The notes: generated by a model from the sequence alone, not told the origin. Positions 42,475-55,227 are shown, numbered from the stretch's first letter. The stretch: DNA of 64,000 nt from Streptomyces sp. 7-21 (GCF_016741785.1 NZ_JAERRL010000004.1:62001-126000), one strand, 5' to 3'. Numbers and translations: made by a program.

Positions 42475-44106
42475 ATGCGCGCAGTCACGCGCCTGACATG
42501 GACCGCCGGTATGACGGCCATCGCTCTGACGATCGCCGCGTGCGGCGGTGGTGACGACGGCGGCACCGGCGGCGGGAACATCGTCCGCGCCTCCTGGGGC
42601 GACCCGCCCCGGCCCATCGAGCCGGCCAACACCAACGAGGTGCAGGCCGGCAAGGTCCTCGACATGATCTTCCGGGGCCTCAAGCGCTACGACCCGGAGA
42701 CCGGCGAGGCCGAGAACATGATGGCCGAGTCCATCGAGACCGACGACCAGCGCACCTTCCGCATCACCCTGGAGAAGGGCTGGACGTTCAGCGACGGCAG
42801 CAAGGTCACCGCCCAGTCGTACGTGGACGCGTGGAACTACGGCGCGCACATCGACAACGCCCAGATCGGCAGCTACTTCTTCCAGTTCATCGAGGGCTAC
42901 GAGGACGTCCACCCCAGCGACGAGAACGCCGAGCCCACGGCCGACACCATGAGCGGCCTGGAGGTCACCGGCGAGTACAGCTTCACCGTCACCCTCACCG
43001 AACCCTTCTCGCTGTGGCCCGAGACGCTCGGCTACGCCGCCTACTCGCCGCTGCCCCGGCTGTTCTTCGAGGACCACGACGCCTGGCTGGCCAAACCCGT
43101 CGGCAACGGGCCCTACAAGATCGAGTCCTACACCCGCTCCCAGAGCATGAAGCTGGTCAGGTACGAGGACTACGCGGGTGACGACAAGGCGCAGAACGAC
43201 GGCGTCGAGCTGCGGGTCTACACCGACAACAACACCGCCTACACCGACCTCCAGGCGGGCAACCTCGATCTCATCGACGACGTCCCCGCCTCCCAGCTGG
43301 CCAACGCCGAACGCGACCTGGGCGACCGCTACATCAACCAGCCCGCCGGCATCGTCCAGACCGTCTCCTTCCCGCTCTACGACCCCGACTGGCAGGGCGA
43401 CGACGCCCGGATCATCCGGCAGGCGCTGTCCATGGCGATCAACCGCGAGGAGATCACCGAGCGGATCTACCACGGCACCCGCACCCCCGCGACGGACTTC
43501 ACCTCGCCCGTGCTCGGCGACGAGGGCGGCTACGAGGACGACCTGTGCGGGGAGCTGTGCGAGTACCGCCCCGAGGAGGCGCGCCGCATGATCCGCGAGG
43601 CCGGGGGGCTGCCGGGGGGATCGGTCACGCTCACCTCGAATGTGGACACCGGCTCCCACCGCCAGTGGATGGACGCGGTCTGCAACAACATCAACAACGT
43701 CCTCGACGACGACAACGCCTGCACCGTCAACCCCGTGCCCACGTTCGCCGACTTCCGCAACCGGATCACCAGCGACGAGATGACCGGCATGTTCCGCACC
43801 GGCTGGCAGATGGACTACCCGCTCATCCAGAACTTCCTCCAGCCGATCTTCTACACCGACGCCTCCTCCAACGACTCCGGCTACAGCGACGAGCGCTTCG
43901 ACGACCTCATCGACCAGGCCAACGCCGCCGACGACGAGGAGGAGGCCATCGAGCTGTTCCAGGAGGCCGAGGAGCTGCTGATCCGCGACATGCCCGCCAT
44001 CCCCCTGTGGTACCAGAACGGCACCGCCGGCTACTCGGAGCGCCTGAGCGACGTCAAGCTCAACGCCTTCTCCGTCCCCGTCTTCACCGACATCAAGGTG
44101 AGCTGA
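42475..44106 (+). CDS. Peptide ABC importer, substrate-binding lipoprotein
   Basis: A 543-aa family 5 solute-binding lipoprotein that delivers peptides to the permease pair encoded after it. Seen: a signal peptide with lipobox TIAAC (Cys23), WTFSDGSKVTAQSYVDAWNYG (the family signature near 102-122), and the two-lobed fold to the end. It is the first gene of a five-gene operon (binding protein, two permeases, two ATPases). The ATG follows GAGGAGG. Peptide length and sequence preference cannot be read from the sequence. The paralogous importer at 48546 suggests different substrates for each. Confidence 0.94.
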   Translation: MRAVTRLTWTAGMTAIALTIAACGGGDDGGTGGGNIVRASWGDPPRPIEPANTNEVQAGKVLDMIFRGLKRYDPETGEAENMMAESIETDDQRTFRITLEKGWTFSDGSKVTAQSYVDAWNYGAHIDNAQIGSYFFQFIEGYEDVHPSDENAEPTADTMSGLEVTGEYSFTVTLTEPFSLWPETLGYAAYSPLPRLFFEDHDAWLAKPVGNGPYKIESYTRSQSMKLVRYEDYAGDDKAQNDGVELRVYTDNNTAYTDLQAGNLDLIDDVPASQLANAERDLGDRYINQPAGIVQTVSFPLYDPDWQGDDARIIRQALSMAINREEITERIYHGTRTPATDFTSPVLGDEGGYEDDLCGELCEYRPEEARRMIREAGGLPGGSVTLTSNVDTGSHRQWMDAVCNNINNVLDDDNACTVNPVPTFADFRNRITSDEMTGMFRTGWQMDYPLIQNFLQPIFYTDASSNDSGYSDERFDDLIDQANAADDEEEAIELFQEAEELLIRDMPAIPLWYQNGTAGYSERLSDVKLNAFSVPVFTDIKVS

Positions 44107-44166
44107 CGCGTCCCGTCCGGCGGAACCCCGTCGTCACACCGCTCAGCCCCGGCGGAAGGAGCCCTC

Positions 44167-45090
44167 GTGGGGCGCTACGTCATCCGGCGCCTGCTCCAGA
44201 TGATCCCCGTGTTCATCGGCGCCACGTTCCTGATCTTCCTCATGGTGTTCGCCCTCGGCGACCCGGTCACCGGCCTGTTCGGCGACCGGGGGCCCGACCC
44301 GGCCACCGCCCGGGCGCTGCGGGAGGAGTTCAATCTCGACAAGCCGGTGTGGCAGCAGTACCTGCTCTACATGCGTGACATCTTCACCGGCGACTTCGGC
44401 ACCGCCTTCGACGGGCGGCCGGTCACCGAGCTGATGGAGAACGCCTTCCCCGTCAGCATCCGGCTGATGATCGTCGCGCTGGTCTTCGAGATGCTCATCG
44501 GCATCGCGCTCGGCGTCATCACCGGGCTGCGCCGGGGCCGGCCGCTCGACACCACCGTGCTCGTGCTCACGCTCGTCGTCATCGCCATCCCGACGTTCGT
44601 CCTGGGCACCACCGCGCAGTACTTCTTCGGCGTCGAACTCGGCTGGATCGACCCGGCCGTCAGCCCCGACGCCCGCTTCCGCGAGCTGATCACACCCGGC
44701 CTCATCCTCGCGCTGGTCTCCCTCGCCTACGTCACGCGCCTGACCCGTACCTCCATCGCTGAGAACACCCGCGCCGACTACATCCGCACCGCCGTCGCCA
44801 AGGGCCTGCCGCGCCGCCGGGTGACCGTCCGCCACCTGCTGCGCAACTCCCTCATCCCCGTCGTCACCTATCTCGGCGCCGACATCGGCACCCTCATCGC
44901 GGGCGCGATCGTCACCGAGCGGATCTTCAACATCCAGGGCGTCGGCTACCACCTCTACCAGGGCATTCTCCGGCAGAACTCGCCCACCGTCGTCGGCTTC
45001 GTCACCGTCCTGGTGCTGATCTTCCTCCTCGCCAACCTGCTCGTCGATCTCCTCTACGCCGTCCTGGACCCGAGGATCCGCTATGCCTGA
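44167..45090 (+). CDS. Peptide ABC importer permease (DppB/OppB type)
   Basis: A 307-aa inner-membrane permease with six predicted helices, the B-type half of the channel. Seen: MGRYVIRRLLQMIPVFIGATFLIF at the start (the first 20 residues are MGRYVIRRLLQMIPVFIGAT), typical of DppB, and the coupling EAA-like loop RADYIRTAVAKGLPRRRVTVRH around residue 207-228, which contacts an ATPase. GTG start at 44167 with GGAAGGAG seven bases upstream. The last codons overlap the next permease gene by eight bases, which couples their translation. Confidence 0.95.
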   Translation: MGRYVIRRLLQMIPVFIGATFLIFLMVFALGDPVTGLFGDRGPDPATARALREEFNLDKPVWQQYLLYMRDIFTGDFGTAFDGRPVTELMENAFPVSIRLMIVALVFEMLIGIALGVITGLRRGRPLDTTVLVLTLVVIAIPTFVLGTTAQYFFGVELGWIDPAVSPDARFRELITPGLILALVSLAYVTRLTRTSIAENTRADYIRTAVAKGLPRRRVTVRHLLRNSLIPVVTYLGADIGTLIAGAIVTERIFNIQGVGYHLYQGILRQNSPTVVGFVTVLVLIFLLANLLVDLLYAVLDPRIRYA

Positions 45091-46033
45091 CCGCAAGCTG
45101 TCCCAGGCGCCGCTGTCGGCCCAGGAGGACGCCAACGCCGCCGCCGCGGGCGTGACCCCCGGCGCCACGCCGGAGCCCGGCGCGGCCCGCAGCCTGTGGT
45201 CCGACGCCTGGCACGACCTGCGCCGCAACCCCGTCTTCCTCGTCTCCGCGCTGCTCATCCTGTTCCTGCTGGTGATCGCCGTGTGGCCGGGCCTGATCGC
45301 CCCCGGCAACCCCACCCGGTGCGAGCTGAGCCGCTCGCTCGAGGGCCCCTCCTCCGGCCACTGGTTCGGCTTCGACACCCAGGGCTGCGACGTCTACACC
45401 CGCACCGTCCACGGCGCCCGCGCCTCCATCGCCGTGGGCCTGGCCGCCACCGGCGGCGTGGCGCTCCTCGGCGGCATCGTCGGGGGCCTGGCGGGCTTCT
45501 TCGGCGGCGTCTTCGACGCGCTGCTCTCGCGCGTCACCGACATCTTCTTCGCCATCCCCGTGATCCTGGGCGCCATCGTCTTCCTCAGCGTCATCACGCT
45601 CACCGGCGTCTGGCCCGTCGTCCTCGTCATCGCCGCGCTCGGCTGGCCGCAGATCGCCCGCATCGCGCGCGGCGCCGTGCTGACGACCAAGCAGAACGAC
45701 TACGTGATGGCCGCCCGCGCGCTCGGCGCCAGCAACACCAGGATCCTGCTGCGCCACATCCTGCCCAACGCCGTCGCCCCCGTCATCGTGATGGCGACGA
45801 TCATGCTCGGCACGTTCATCGCCCTCGAGGCGACCCTCAGCTACCTCGGCGTCGGCCTGCGCCCGCCCACCGTCTCCTGGGGCGTGGACATCTCGGCCGC
45901 CTCCGACGGCATGCAGTTCCGCAACGCCCCGCACATCCTGCTCTATCCGGCGGCCGCGCTGAGCCTGACGGTGCTCGCGTTCATCATGCTCGGCGACGCC
46001 GTCCGCGACGCACTCGACCCCCGGCTGCGCTGA
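45083..46033 (+). CDS. Peptide ABC importer permease (DppC/OppC type)
   Basis: A 316-aa permease, the C-type partner of the preceding one. Seen: a 45-residue cytoplasmic N-terminus, a first helix (VFLVSALLILFLLVIAVWPGL), a periplasmic loop with HWFGFDTQGCDVYTRTVHGAR typical of DppC, and five more helices with the EAA loop VMAARALGASNTRILLRHILPN. The ATG start at 45083 lies inside the end of the previous gene. Followed by the ATPase gene 31 bases later. Confidence 0.95.
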   Translation: MPDRKLSQAPLSAQEDANAAAAGVTPGATPEPGAARSLWSDAWHDLRRNPVFLVSALLILFLLVIAVWPGLIAPGNPTRCELSRSLEGPSSGHWFGFDTQGCDVYTRTVHGARASIAVGLAATGGVALLGGIVGGLAGFFGGVFDALLSRVTDIFFAIPVILGAIVFLSVITLTGVWPVVLVIAALGWPQIARIARGAVLTTKQNDYVMAARALGASNTRILLRHILPNAVAPVIVMATIMLGTFIALEATLSYLGVGLRPPTVSWGVDISAASDGMQFRNAPHILLYPAAALSLTVLAFIMLGDAVRDALDPRLR

Positions 46034-46064
46034 GCCGCCGAGCCCCACCGTGGAGGACACAGCC

Positions 46065-48136
<2,072 letters not shown>

Positions 48137-48154
48137 ATGGCTCTAGCTCCCGCG

Positions 48155-48178
48155 CCCGCTGTTTTCGAAAACGGCGGG
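48155..48178. promoter_or_regulatory. 24-base palindrome around GTTTTCGAAAAC
   Basis: CCCGC-T-GTTTTCGAAAAC-G-GCGGG is a palindrome with one mismatched pair; the inner 12 bases are perfect and unusually AT-rich. It directly follows the first importer operon and may be a hairpin at the RNA level or a protein-binding site. Confidence 0.5.
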
Positions 48179-48183
48179 GGGTT

Positions 48184-48220
48184 CCGGGGCGACGTGGACG
48201 CCTGGTCCACGTCACCCCGG
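48184..48220 (+). terminator. Terminator of the first peptide importer operon
   Basis: CCGGGG-C-GACGTGGAC (48184-48199) pairs with GTCCACGTC-A-CCCCGG (48205-48220) across a five-base loop, with one internal mismatch. This 15-pair stem lies about 50 bases after the DppF stop. Confidence 0.8.
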
Positions 48221-48406
48221 GCTACGGCACCCGCACGGCCGTGGGCTCAGTCTGGATCGTCCGCATATCGGTGCAGCATCCGTGGTGTTGCATGCGTGTT
48301 AACGGCTCGGATGCGCATATCCGCGGAGACGGTGCGATGATTGCGGCTATTTCGCGGAATGTCCTCGCATCTCCGGTGTGTGCGACGCTTGTCAAGCACG
48401 CCCGGG

Positions 48407-48419
48407 GCACAAGTTGTGC
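48407..48419. promoter_or_regulatory. Palindrome GCACAA-G-TTGTGC
   Basis: A perfect 13-base odd palindrome about 126 bases before the start of the second importer, in the likely promoter region. It could be an operator of the bldK-like operon. Confidence 0.5.
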
Positions 48420-48545
48420 ACCCTTGGCTTTCTAATCGGCTGTCACAGGTCTAAGCCAATGCTTTCTCTTGACTACCCAGTACGAGCCTTGCCACAGTCC
48501 CGGTCTACACGCGAAGCTTAGGTTCAGACCTCGGGGGCCGGAGAG

Positions 48546-49586
48546 ATGTCACACCCAGTCGAGGCCACCCAGTCCGGACGCATCGGAAAAGAATCCGGAG
48601 AGTCCGGAGAGAAGGGCGGCGAGGAGACTACTGAGCCCGGTGCCGAACTGGTCGGGAGATCACCTGGGCAGCTGATGTGGCGCCGCTTCCGCCGTGACCG
48701 GGTGGGGGTGATCTCAGGCTGCGTCGTGCTCTTCTTCTTCCTCGTGGGAGCGCTGGCCCCGCTTATCTCCGCGCTGTACGGAAAGGACCCGTACACCCGG
48801 TACGGCCAGATTGAGCCCGGCCTGCTGAACGAGTACGGGTACCCGATCAAGCCCAACGGCGGCATCGACGGCGAGTTCTGGTTCGGCCTGGAGCCCGGCA
48901 CCGGCCGCGACGTGCTGACGCTCCTGGTCTACGGCATCCGCACCTCGCTGTTCATCGCGCTGGCGGTCACCATCCTCGCCACCCTCACGGCGATCGTCCT
49001 CGGCATCACCGCCGGCTACCTGGGCGGCAAGTGGGACTACCTCATCAGCCGCTTCAGCGACCTGCTGATGGCCTTCCCGCAGCAGCTGTTCTTCGTCGCC
49101 TTCCTGCCGATCGTGGCCACCTTCTTCGTCGACCCGCGCGAAGAGGTCCCGGTCTGGGTCCAGGTGGTCTCCGTCATCGTCGTGCTCTGGGCGCTGGGCT
49201 GGATGACGCTCGGCCGCATCCTGCGCGGCGCCACCCTGGCCCTGCGGGAACGCGAGTTCATCGAGGCGGCGAAGGTCAGCGGGGCCAGCCCGTGGCGCAT
49301 CGTCCGCAAGGAGCTGCTGCCGAACGTGGTCTCCCCGATGCTCGTGCAGTCCACCTACATGCTGCCGAGCTTCGTGACGACGGTGGCGGGCCTGTCCTTC
49401 CTCGGCGTCGGCGTCAGCGAGCCCACCCCGGACTGGGGCGCGATGTTCGCGACGGCGGCGCAGGTGTACCGCAGCGACATCACCTACATGTTCTTCCCCG
49501 GAGTGGCGATGGTCGTCTTCGTCGTCGCCTTCAACCTCCTCGGGGACTCGGTCCGGGACGCCTTCGACCCCAAGACGGTGCGGTGA
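48546..49586 (+). CDS. bldKA: Oligopeptide importer permease, BldKA-like
   Basis: A 346-aa permease of the OppC type with six helices. Seen: an acidic Ser/Glu-rich cytoplasmic start (1-60), the first helix GVISGCVVLFFFLVGALAPL, HFW-type loop replaced by FWFGLEPGTGRDVLTLLVYGIR, and the EAA loop FIEAAKVSGASPWRIVRKEL. The gene begins a five-gene operon in the order permease, binding protein, permease, ATPase, ATPase, the order of Streptomyces bldK, whose mutants cannot form aerial hyphae and resist bialaphos. The assignment rests on order, position near typA and family. The ATG at 48546 is preceded by GGAGAG. Confidence 0.8.
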   Translation: MSHPVEATQSGRIGKESGESGEKGGEETTEPGAELVGRSPGQLMWRRFRRDRVGVISGCVVLFFFLVGALAPLISALYGKDPYTRYGQIEPGLLNEYGYPIKPNGGIDGEFWFGLEPGTGRDVLTLLVYGIRTSLFIALAVTILATLTAIVLGITAGYLGGKWDYLISRFSDLLMAFPQQLFFVAFLPIVATFFVDPREEVPVWVQVVSVIVVLWALGWMTLGRILRGATLALREREFIEAAKVSGASPWRIVRKELLPNVVSPMLVQSTYMLPSFVTTVAGLSFLGVGVSEPTPDWGAMFATAAQVYRSDITYMFFPGVAMVVFVVAFNLLGDSVRDAFDPKTVR

Positions 49587-49647
49587 CCCGGCGCGGACCC
49601 GAAACCACCGGCTTTCCCACAACGAACGGGCAGGAGCACGAGAAGAG

Positions 49648-51477
49648 ATGAGCGAGAGAGCACGACCCAGCGGGCCCGTCCTGAGGGTGCCGCCCTACCT
49701 GACGCGGCGGTCGGCCCTGGCCATGGGCGGAGGACTCGTCCTCGCCGCGTGCAGCAGCGGCGGTGGCGGCGGTGGCGGCGGCACCGGCGGCGACAGGTCT
49801 GAGGGGCCGCAGGAGCTGGAGGGCGTCGTCTTCGGCGACGAGCAGCAGTCGGCCGGCCCGGCCCCCGAGGTGGAGGGAGCCCGCCGCGGCGGCACCGTCT
49901 ACATGCTCAACGAGCCCGCCCCCGAGCACCTGGACCCGGGGCAGATATACGTCTCGCATGAGATGCTGACGGCCCGCCTGATCCACCGCGGCCTGACCGG
50001 CGTGCAGCTGGACAACGAGGGCAACTACACCATCGTCGGCGACCTCGCCACCGACTCCGGCCGCACCTCCGACGACGGCCGCACCTGGACGTACACCCTC
50101 AAGGAGAACATCTTCTGGGAGACCGGCGACCCGATCACCGCGTCCGACGTGCGCCACAGCGTCGAGCGGCTCTTCGCCGACTTCATCGTCCAGGGTCCCA
50201 AGTACCTCCAGGGCTGGCTGGCCAACGACCCGGCCAACTACCGCGACCTGCTGCCCGGCGGCCCCTACGAGGGGGACCACCTGCCCGACTCCGTGCTGGA
50301 GACGCCGGACGAGCGGACCATCATCTTCCACTTCGAGGAGCCGCAGCTCGACCTGCCCTACGCGCTGGCGATGCCCGGCTACGCGGTCGTCCCCGAGTCC
50401 GGCGACACCCGCCAGGATTACGACCGCGCCCCGGTGGCCTCCGGCCCCTACCGCATCGAGAACTACCGCAGCGGCCGGTCGCTGACCCTCGTCCGCAACG
50501 AGCACTGGCAGCCGGAGAGCGACCCGATCCGCAACGCCTACCCCGACCGCTGGGAGATGTCGTTCGGCCACACGCCCGAGGACACCACCTCCCGCTTCAT
50601 GGCCGACCGGGGCGACGACCAGTACGCCATCACCTTCAGCAACAACCTCGACCCGGGCAACGGCCCCCAGGTCATGCAGGACCCGCAGTACGACGACCGG
50701 CTGCTGGACGGCTACCAGGTGTACGTCTACCAGCTGGCCATCAACATGGACCGGGTCACCGACAAGCGCATCCGCGAGGCGATCTGCCACGCGATACCGC
50801 TCAACGGCGTTCTCAACAGCTACGGCGGTGCCCTCGGCGGCGAGTACGCGGGCGGCCTGATCAGCCCGCTGCTCCCGGGCTACCAGGAGGGCTACGACCC
50901 CTACGGCAAGCTGGCCAAGCCCGAGGGTGACCCGGACCGGGCCCGGGAGCTGCTGGAGGAGGCGGACGCCGTCGGCTACACGCTGAACCTCTACCACTCC
51001 AACATCGCCGAGGAGCTGGAGGCGGGCCCGGCGATCGAGGCCGCGCTGGAGGCCGCCGGCTTCCGCGTCAACCGCACCCACGGCCCGGCCGAGACGTACT
51101 ACGACGAGATCGGCACGATCGACAACGGCCTGGACATCTACCGTTCCTCCTGGGGCCACGACTGGCTGTCGGCGTCCAGCGTCATCCCGCCGCTCTTCGA
51201 CGGGCGGCAGATCGAGGACGGCGCGGCCACGTACGCGCACCTGCGCGACGACCACGTGAACGCGGAGATCGACCGGATCACGCAGATCGCGGACCCGCAG
51301 GAGCAGGCCGCCGCCTGGTGGGAGCTGAACACCTACATCCTGGAGGAGATCCTCCCGGCGGTGCCGGTGTTCTACTACCGCCTGGTCATGCTCCACGGCT
51401 CCAAGATCGGTGGCGCCGTCTTCAACGACGACTACAGCAGCATCGACCCGAACAAGGTGTTCGTCACCGACGCGTGA
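49648..51477 (+). CDS. bldKB: Oligopeptide-binding lipoprotein, BldKB-like
   Basis: A 609-aa family 5 solute-binding lipoprotein. Seen: a twin-Arg-like start with TRRSALAMGGGLVLAAC, giving lipobox Cys35, so export by the Tat route is possible, then a Gly-rich spacer, the family signature FWETGDPITASDVRHSVERL near 152-171, and the full two-lobe fold. It would catch the extracellular signal peptide and pass it to the BldKA/BldKC channel. It stands between the two permease genes, as in bldK. The ATG at 49648 follows GAGAAGAG. It is longer than the paralogue at 42475 and differs in the signal type. Confidence 0.82.
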   Translation: MSERARPSGPVLRVPPYLTRRSALAMGGGLVLAACSSGGGGGGGGTGGDRSEGPQELEGVVFGDEQQSAGPAPEVEGARRGGTVYMLNEPAPEHLDPGQIYVSHEMLTARLIHRGLTGVQLDNEGNYTIVGDLATDSGRTSDDGRTWTYTLKENIFWETGDPITASDVRHSVERLFADFIVQGPKYLQGWLANDPANYRDLLPGGPYEGDHLPDSVLETPDERTIIFHFEEPQLDLPYALAMPGYAVVPESGDTRQDYDRAPVASGPYRIENYRSGRSLTLVRNEHWQPESDPIRNAYPDRWEMSFGHTPEDTTSRFMADRGDDQYAITFSNNLDPGNGPQVMQDPQYDDRLLDGYQVYVYQLAINMDRVTDKRIREAICHAIPLNGVLNSYGGALGGEYAGGLISPLLPGYQEGYDPYGKLAKPEGDPDRARELLEEADAVGYTLNLYHSNIAEELEAGPAIEAALEAAGFRVNRTHGPAETYYDEIGTIDNGLDIYRSSWGHDWLSASSVIPPLFDGRQIEDGAATYAHLRDDHVNAEIDRITQIADPQEQAAAWWELNTYILEEILPAVPVFYYRLVMLHGSKIGGAVFNDDYSSIDPNKVFVTDA

Positions 51478-51588
51478 CGCCTCGCGCGTGCCAGGGGGTG
51501 CCCGTCCCCGCGGCGGGCACCCCCCTCACGATCCCGGAACCGGCCCAGGCTCCGGCTCACGACCCATGGACCCCAAAGGCTGCACCCG

Positions 51589-52569
51589 ATGCTCCGATTC
51601 ATCCTCAGGCGAACGCTGGGCGCCGTCGTCATCCTCCTGCTGATCAGCGCCGTCACGTTCTTCCTCTTCTGGGCGATCCCGCGCAACCCGGCGATCCTGG
51701 CCTGCGGCAAGGGCAACTGCTCGCCCGAGGAGCTCGCCGTCGTCGAGCGCAATCTCGGCATCGACAGCCCTATACCCCAGCAGTACTGGGACTACCTGGT
51801 GGGCATCGTCATGGGGCGTGACTTCCCCGCGGGGAACTGCCCGGCGCCGTGCCTCGGCTTCTCGTTCCGCAACAACGAACCCGTCCTGGAGACCATCCTG
51901 GACCGGCTGCCGGTCACCCTCTCGCTGGCCGCCGGCGGCGTCGTCGTCTTCCTGATCCTGGGCCTCACCTTCGGCATGCTCGCCGCCTGGCGCCGCGGCA
52001 CCCTGCTGGACAAGAGCGTGAGCTCCGCCTCGCTGGTGATCAGCGCCCTCCAGATCTACTTCCTCGGCCCGCTCGCGCTGGCGGTGCTCGTCCACAACAC
52101 CGGCATCCTCAAGCAGCCCGGATACGAGCCGATCACCGAGAATCCCGCCGGCTGGTTCTCCGGCATGCTGCTGCCCTGGCTGGTGCTGGCGACGATCTTC
52201 ACCGCCAACTACACGCGTATGTCCCGCGCCACGCTCATCGAGCAGCTCCAGGAGGACCACGTCCGCACCGCGAAGGCCAAGGGCATGTCGCGTGGCACGG
52301 TCTTCTTCCGCTACGCCTGGCGCGGCTCGCTGATCCCCATCGTCACCATCCTCGGCGTGGACCTCGGCTCGCTCTTCGGCGGGGCGATGATCACCGAGTA
52401 CACCTTCACGCTCCACGGCCTCGGCAGGCTCGCCGTGGAGTCCGTGCACGAGTCCGACCTGCCGATGCTCATGGGCGTGATGCTCTTCTCCGCGCTCATG
52501 ATCGTGCTCTTCAACATCATCATCGACGCCTGCTACGCGCTGATCGACCCGCGCGTGCGGCTCGCCTAG
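51589..52569 (+). CDS. bldKC: Oligopeptide importer permease, BldKC-like
   Basis: A 326-aa B-type permease with six helices. Seen: MLRFILRRTLGAVVILLLIS at the start, FFLFWAIPRNPA after the first helix, an extra extracytoplasmic loop with four Cys residues (ILACGKGNC and GNCPAPCLG) that may form disulfides, and the EAA-type loop HVRTAKAKGMSRGTVFFRYAWR. The ATG at 51589 is 111 bases after the BldKB stop; the ATPase gene follows six bases after the end. Confidence 0.85.
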   Translation: MLRFILRRTLGAVVILLLISAVTFFLFWAIPRNPAILACGKGNCSPEELAVVERNLGIDSPIPQQYWDYLVGIVMGRDFPAGNCPAPCLGFSFRNNEPVLETILDRLPVTLSLAAGGVVVFLILGLTFGMLAAWRRGTLLDKSVSSASLVISALQIYFLGPLALAVLVHNTGILKQPGYEPITENPAGWFSGMLLPWLVLATIFTANYTRMSRATLIEQLQEDHVRTAKAKGMSRGTVFFRYAWRGSLIPIVTILGVDLGSLFGGAMITEYTFTLHGLGRLAVESVHESDLPMLMGVMLFSALMIVLFNIIIDACYALIDPRVRLA

Positions 52570-52575
52570 GAGCGG

Positions 52576-53667
52576 ATGGACGTGTCGATCACCACCAGCA
52601 AGCCGGCCAAGGACACGAACGGCACGAACGCGGGCGGCGCCGGTCACGCGACGGAACCCATCCTGTCCGTCCGCGACCTGAAGGTGCACTTCTCGACCGA
52701 GGACGGCATCGTCAAGGCCGTGGACGGGCTGTCCTTCGACGTCCCGCGCGGCAAGACCCTCGGCATCGTCGGCGAGTCGGGCTCCGGCAAGTCCGTCACC
52801 AGCCAGGCCGTGCTCGCGCTGCACAACCGCGGCAACACCCGGATATCGGGCGGGATACGGTTCGACGGCCAGGAGCTGACGACCGCGTCCGAGCGGGAGA
52901 TGGAGCGGCTGCGCGGCAACAGGATCGCGATGATCTTCCAGGACCCGCTCACCGCGCTCTCGCCGTACTACACCGTGGGCCGCCAGATCAGCGAGCCGTT
53001 CCGCAAGCACCGCGGCGCCTCCCGCCGCGAGGCCAGGGAACGGGCCATCGACATGCTCGCGAAGGTCGGCATCCCCAACCCGCAGCGCCGCGTGGACGAC
53101 TATCCGCACCAGTTCTCCGGCGGCATGCGGCAGCGCGCCATCATCGCCATGGCGCTGGTCTGCAACCCCGACCTCCTCATCGCCGACGAGCCGACCACCG
53201 CGCTCGACGTCACCGTCCAGGCGCAGATCCTGGACCTGCTGCGGGAGCTCCAGGAGGAGTTCGGCTCCGCCATCATCCTGATCACGCACGACCTCGGCGT
53301 GGTCTCGCAGGTCTCCGACGACGTCCTGGTGATGTACGCCGGGCGCGCGGTGGAGCGCGGCAGCGTCCACGAGGTGCTGCGCCGCCCGCACCACCCCTAC
53401 ACCTGGGGCCTGCTGTCGTCCGTGCCGCGGCTGCGCGGCGACGTCAACCAGGAACTGATCCCGATCAAGGGAACCCCGCCCAGCCTCCTCGCGCCGCCGC
53501 CCGGCTGCCCGTTCGAGCCGCGCTGCGCCCACCCGTCCCAGGTCACCGGCGCCTCCTGCGCCACCGACCGCCCGGTCCTGCCGGCTGGCAGGGGCGCGGC
53601 CTGCCACCTCGCCGAGGAACGGAGGAACGCCATCTTCGACGAGGAGATCAGGCCCCGGCTCGGCTAG
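52576..53667 (+). CDS. bldKD: Oligopeptide importer ATPase, BldKD-like
   Basis: A 363-aa ATPase. Seen: Walker [10 protein letters not shown] at about 67-75, the signature [15 protein letters not shown], Walker [14 protein letters not shown]-loop ILITHDLG, and the Cys-rich end [21 protein letters not shown]. The ATG at 52576 is close to its AGGAG (three bases); an in-frame GTG at 52582 has better spacing and may be the true start. The partner ATPase gene follows 39 bases later. Confidence 0.85.
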   Translation: MDVSITTSKPAKDTNGTNAGGAGHATEPILSVRDLKVHFSTEDGIVKAVDGLSFDVPRGKTLGIVGESGSGKSVTSQAVLALHNRGNTRISGGIRFDGQELTTASEREMERLRGNRIAMIFQDPLTALSPYYTVGRQISEPFRKHRGASRREARERAIDMLAKVGIPNPQRRVDDYPHQFSGGMRQRAIIAMALVCNPDLLIADEPTTALDVTVQAQILDLLRELQEEFGSAIILITHDLGVVSQVSDDVLVMYAGRAVERGSVHEVLRRPHHPYTWGLLSSVPRLRGDVNQELIPIKGTPPSLLAPPPGCPFEPRCAHPSQVTGASCATDRPVLPAGRGAACHLAEERRNAIFDEEIRPRLG

Positions 53668-53706
53668 CGCGTGAAGGACAGCACAGGCTCAAGGACAGGA
53701 CCCACC

Positions 53707-54807
<1,101 letters not shown>

Positions 54808-54873
54808 CGGTCAGCTCACAGACGTTCACCATGCGACCGGCGCGTGCGCCCCTTGTCTGCTTCCGTGCACCGA

Positions 54874-54943
54874 TCCGTGCCGACTCACGGACAGTTAAGA
54901 TCCGTAGCGCATGGTGGGTAGGTCCTTCCCAAGGGCGGGAAGG
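54874..54943 (+). terminator. Two small hairpins after the bldK-like operon
   Basis: TCCGTG-ccgact-CACGGA (54874-54891) and CCTTCCC-aagggc-GGGAAGG (54924-54943) are perfect stems of six and seven bases. They may end the importer transcript or form part of the leader of the next gene. Confidence 0.4.
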
Positions 54944-54990
54944 GCTGCTGGCCTGCCCGGAACCGGCGCGACCTCACGGAGGTGTCTTGG

Positions 54991-55185
54991 GTGGGGCTTT
55001 CCGTCTCCGCGGTGCTGCTGCTCGCGGTCATCGTGATCCTGCTGGTGCGCAAGCAGGGACTGAAGGTGCTGCACGCCGCTGCCTGCGTGCTGCTGGGCTT
55101 CTACCTCGCCAGCTCCAGCATGGCCCCCGCCATCAACGATCTCGGCGACAGCATGGCGGAGGTCATCAGCCAGATCAGCTTCTGA
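54991..55185 (+). CDS. Small membrane protein (64 aa), unknown function
   Basis: A 64-aa protein with two predicted membrane helices (residues about 3-18, AVLLLAVIVILLV, and about 28-46, AACVLLGFYLASS) separated by a basic KQGLK loop, and an acidic C-terminus DLGDSMAEV. I chose the GTG at 54991 because GGAGG lies eight bases upstream; an in-frame GTG at 54982 overlaps that site. It precedes mshB by 43 bases. From memory a similar protein is conserved in Streptomyces, and its function is unknown. Confidence 0.75.
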   Translation: MGLSVSAVLLLAVIVILLVRKQGLKVLHAAACVLLGFYLASSSMAPAINDLGDSMAEVISQISF

Positions 55186-55227
55186 CCGGCCACGGCGGCC
55201 GCCCGGCCGGGACGTAAGCTCACTGGC

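Larger units (their letters stand above)
48137..48545. other. Regulatory gap between the two peptide importers
   Basis: 409 bases without a supported gene. It holds a 24-base near-perfect palindrome (48155-48178), a long terminator hairpin (48184-48220) and a 13-base palindrome (48407-48419), then the promoter of the second importer. The second half contains possible -35 boxes (TTGTCA near 48389, TTGACT near 48472), but I could not find convincing -10 partners. Confidence 0.6.

Noticed and set aside
48137..48340. Small open frame after the first importer operon
   Set aside because: It crosses the strong terminator and palindrome, has no ribosome binding site and no recognisable sequence.
48470..48490. 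Possible BldD box near TTGACTACCCAGTAC
   Set aside because: It does not match the TNACNC-W-GNGTNA pattern at enough positions.
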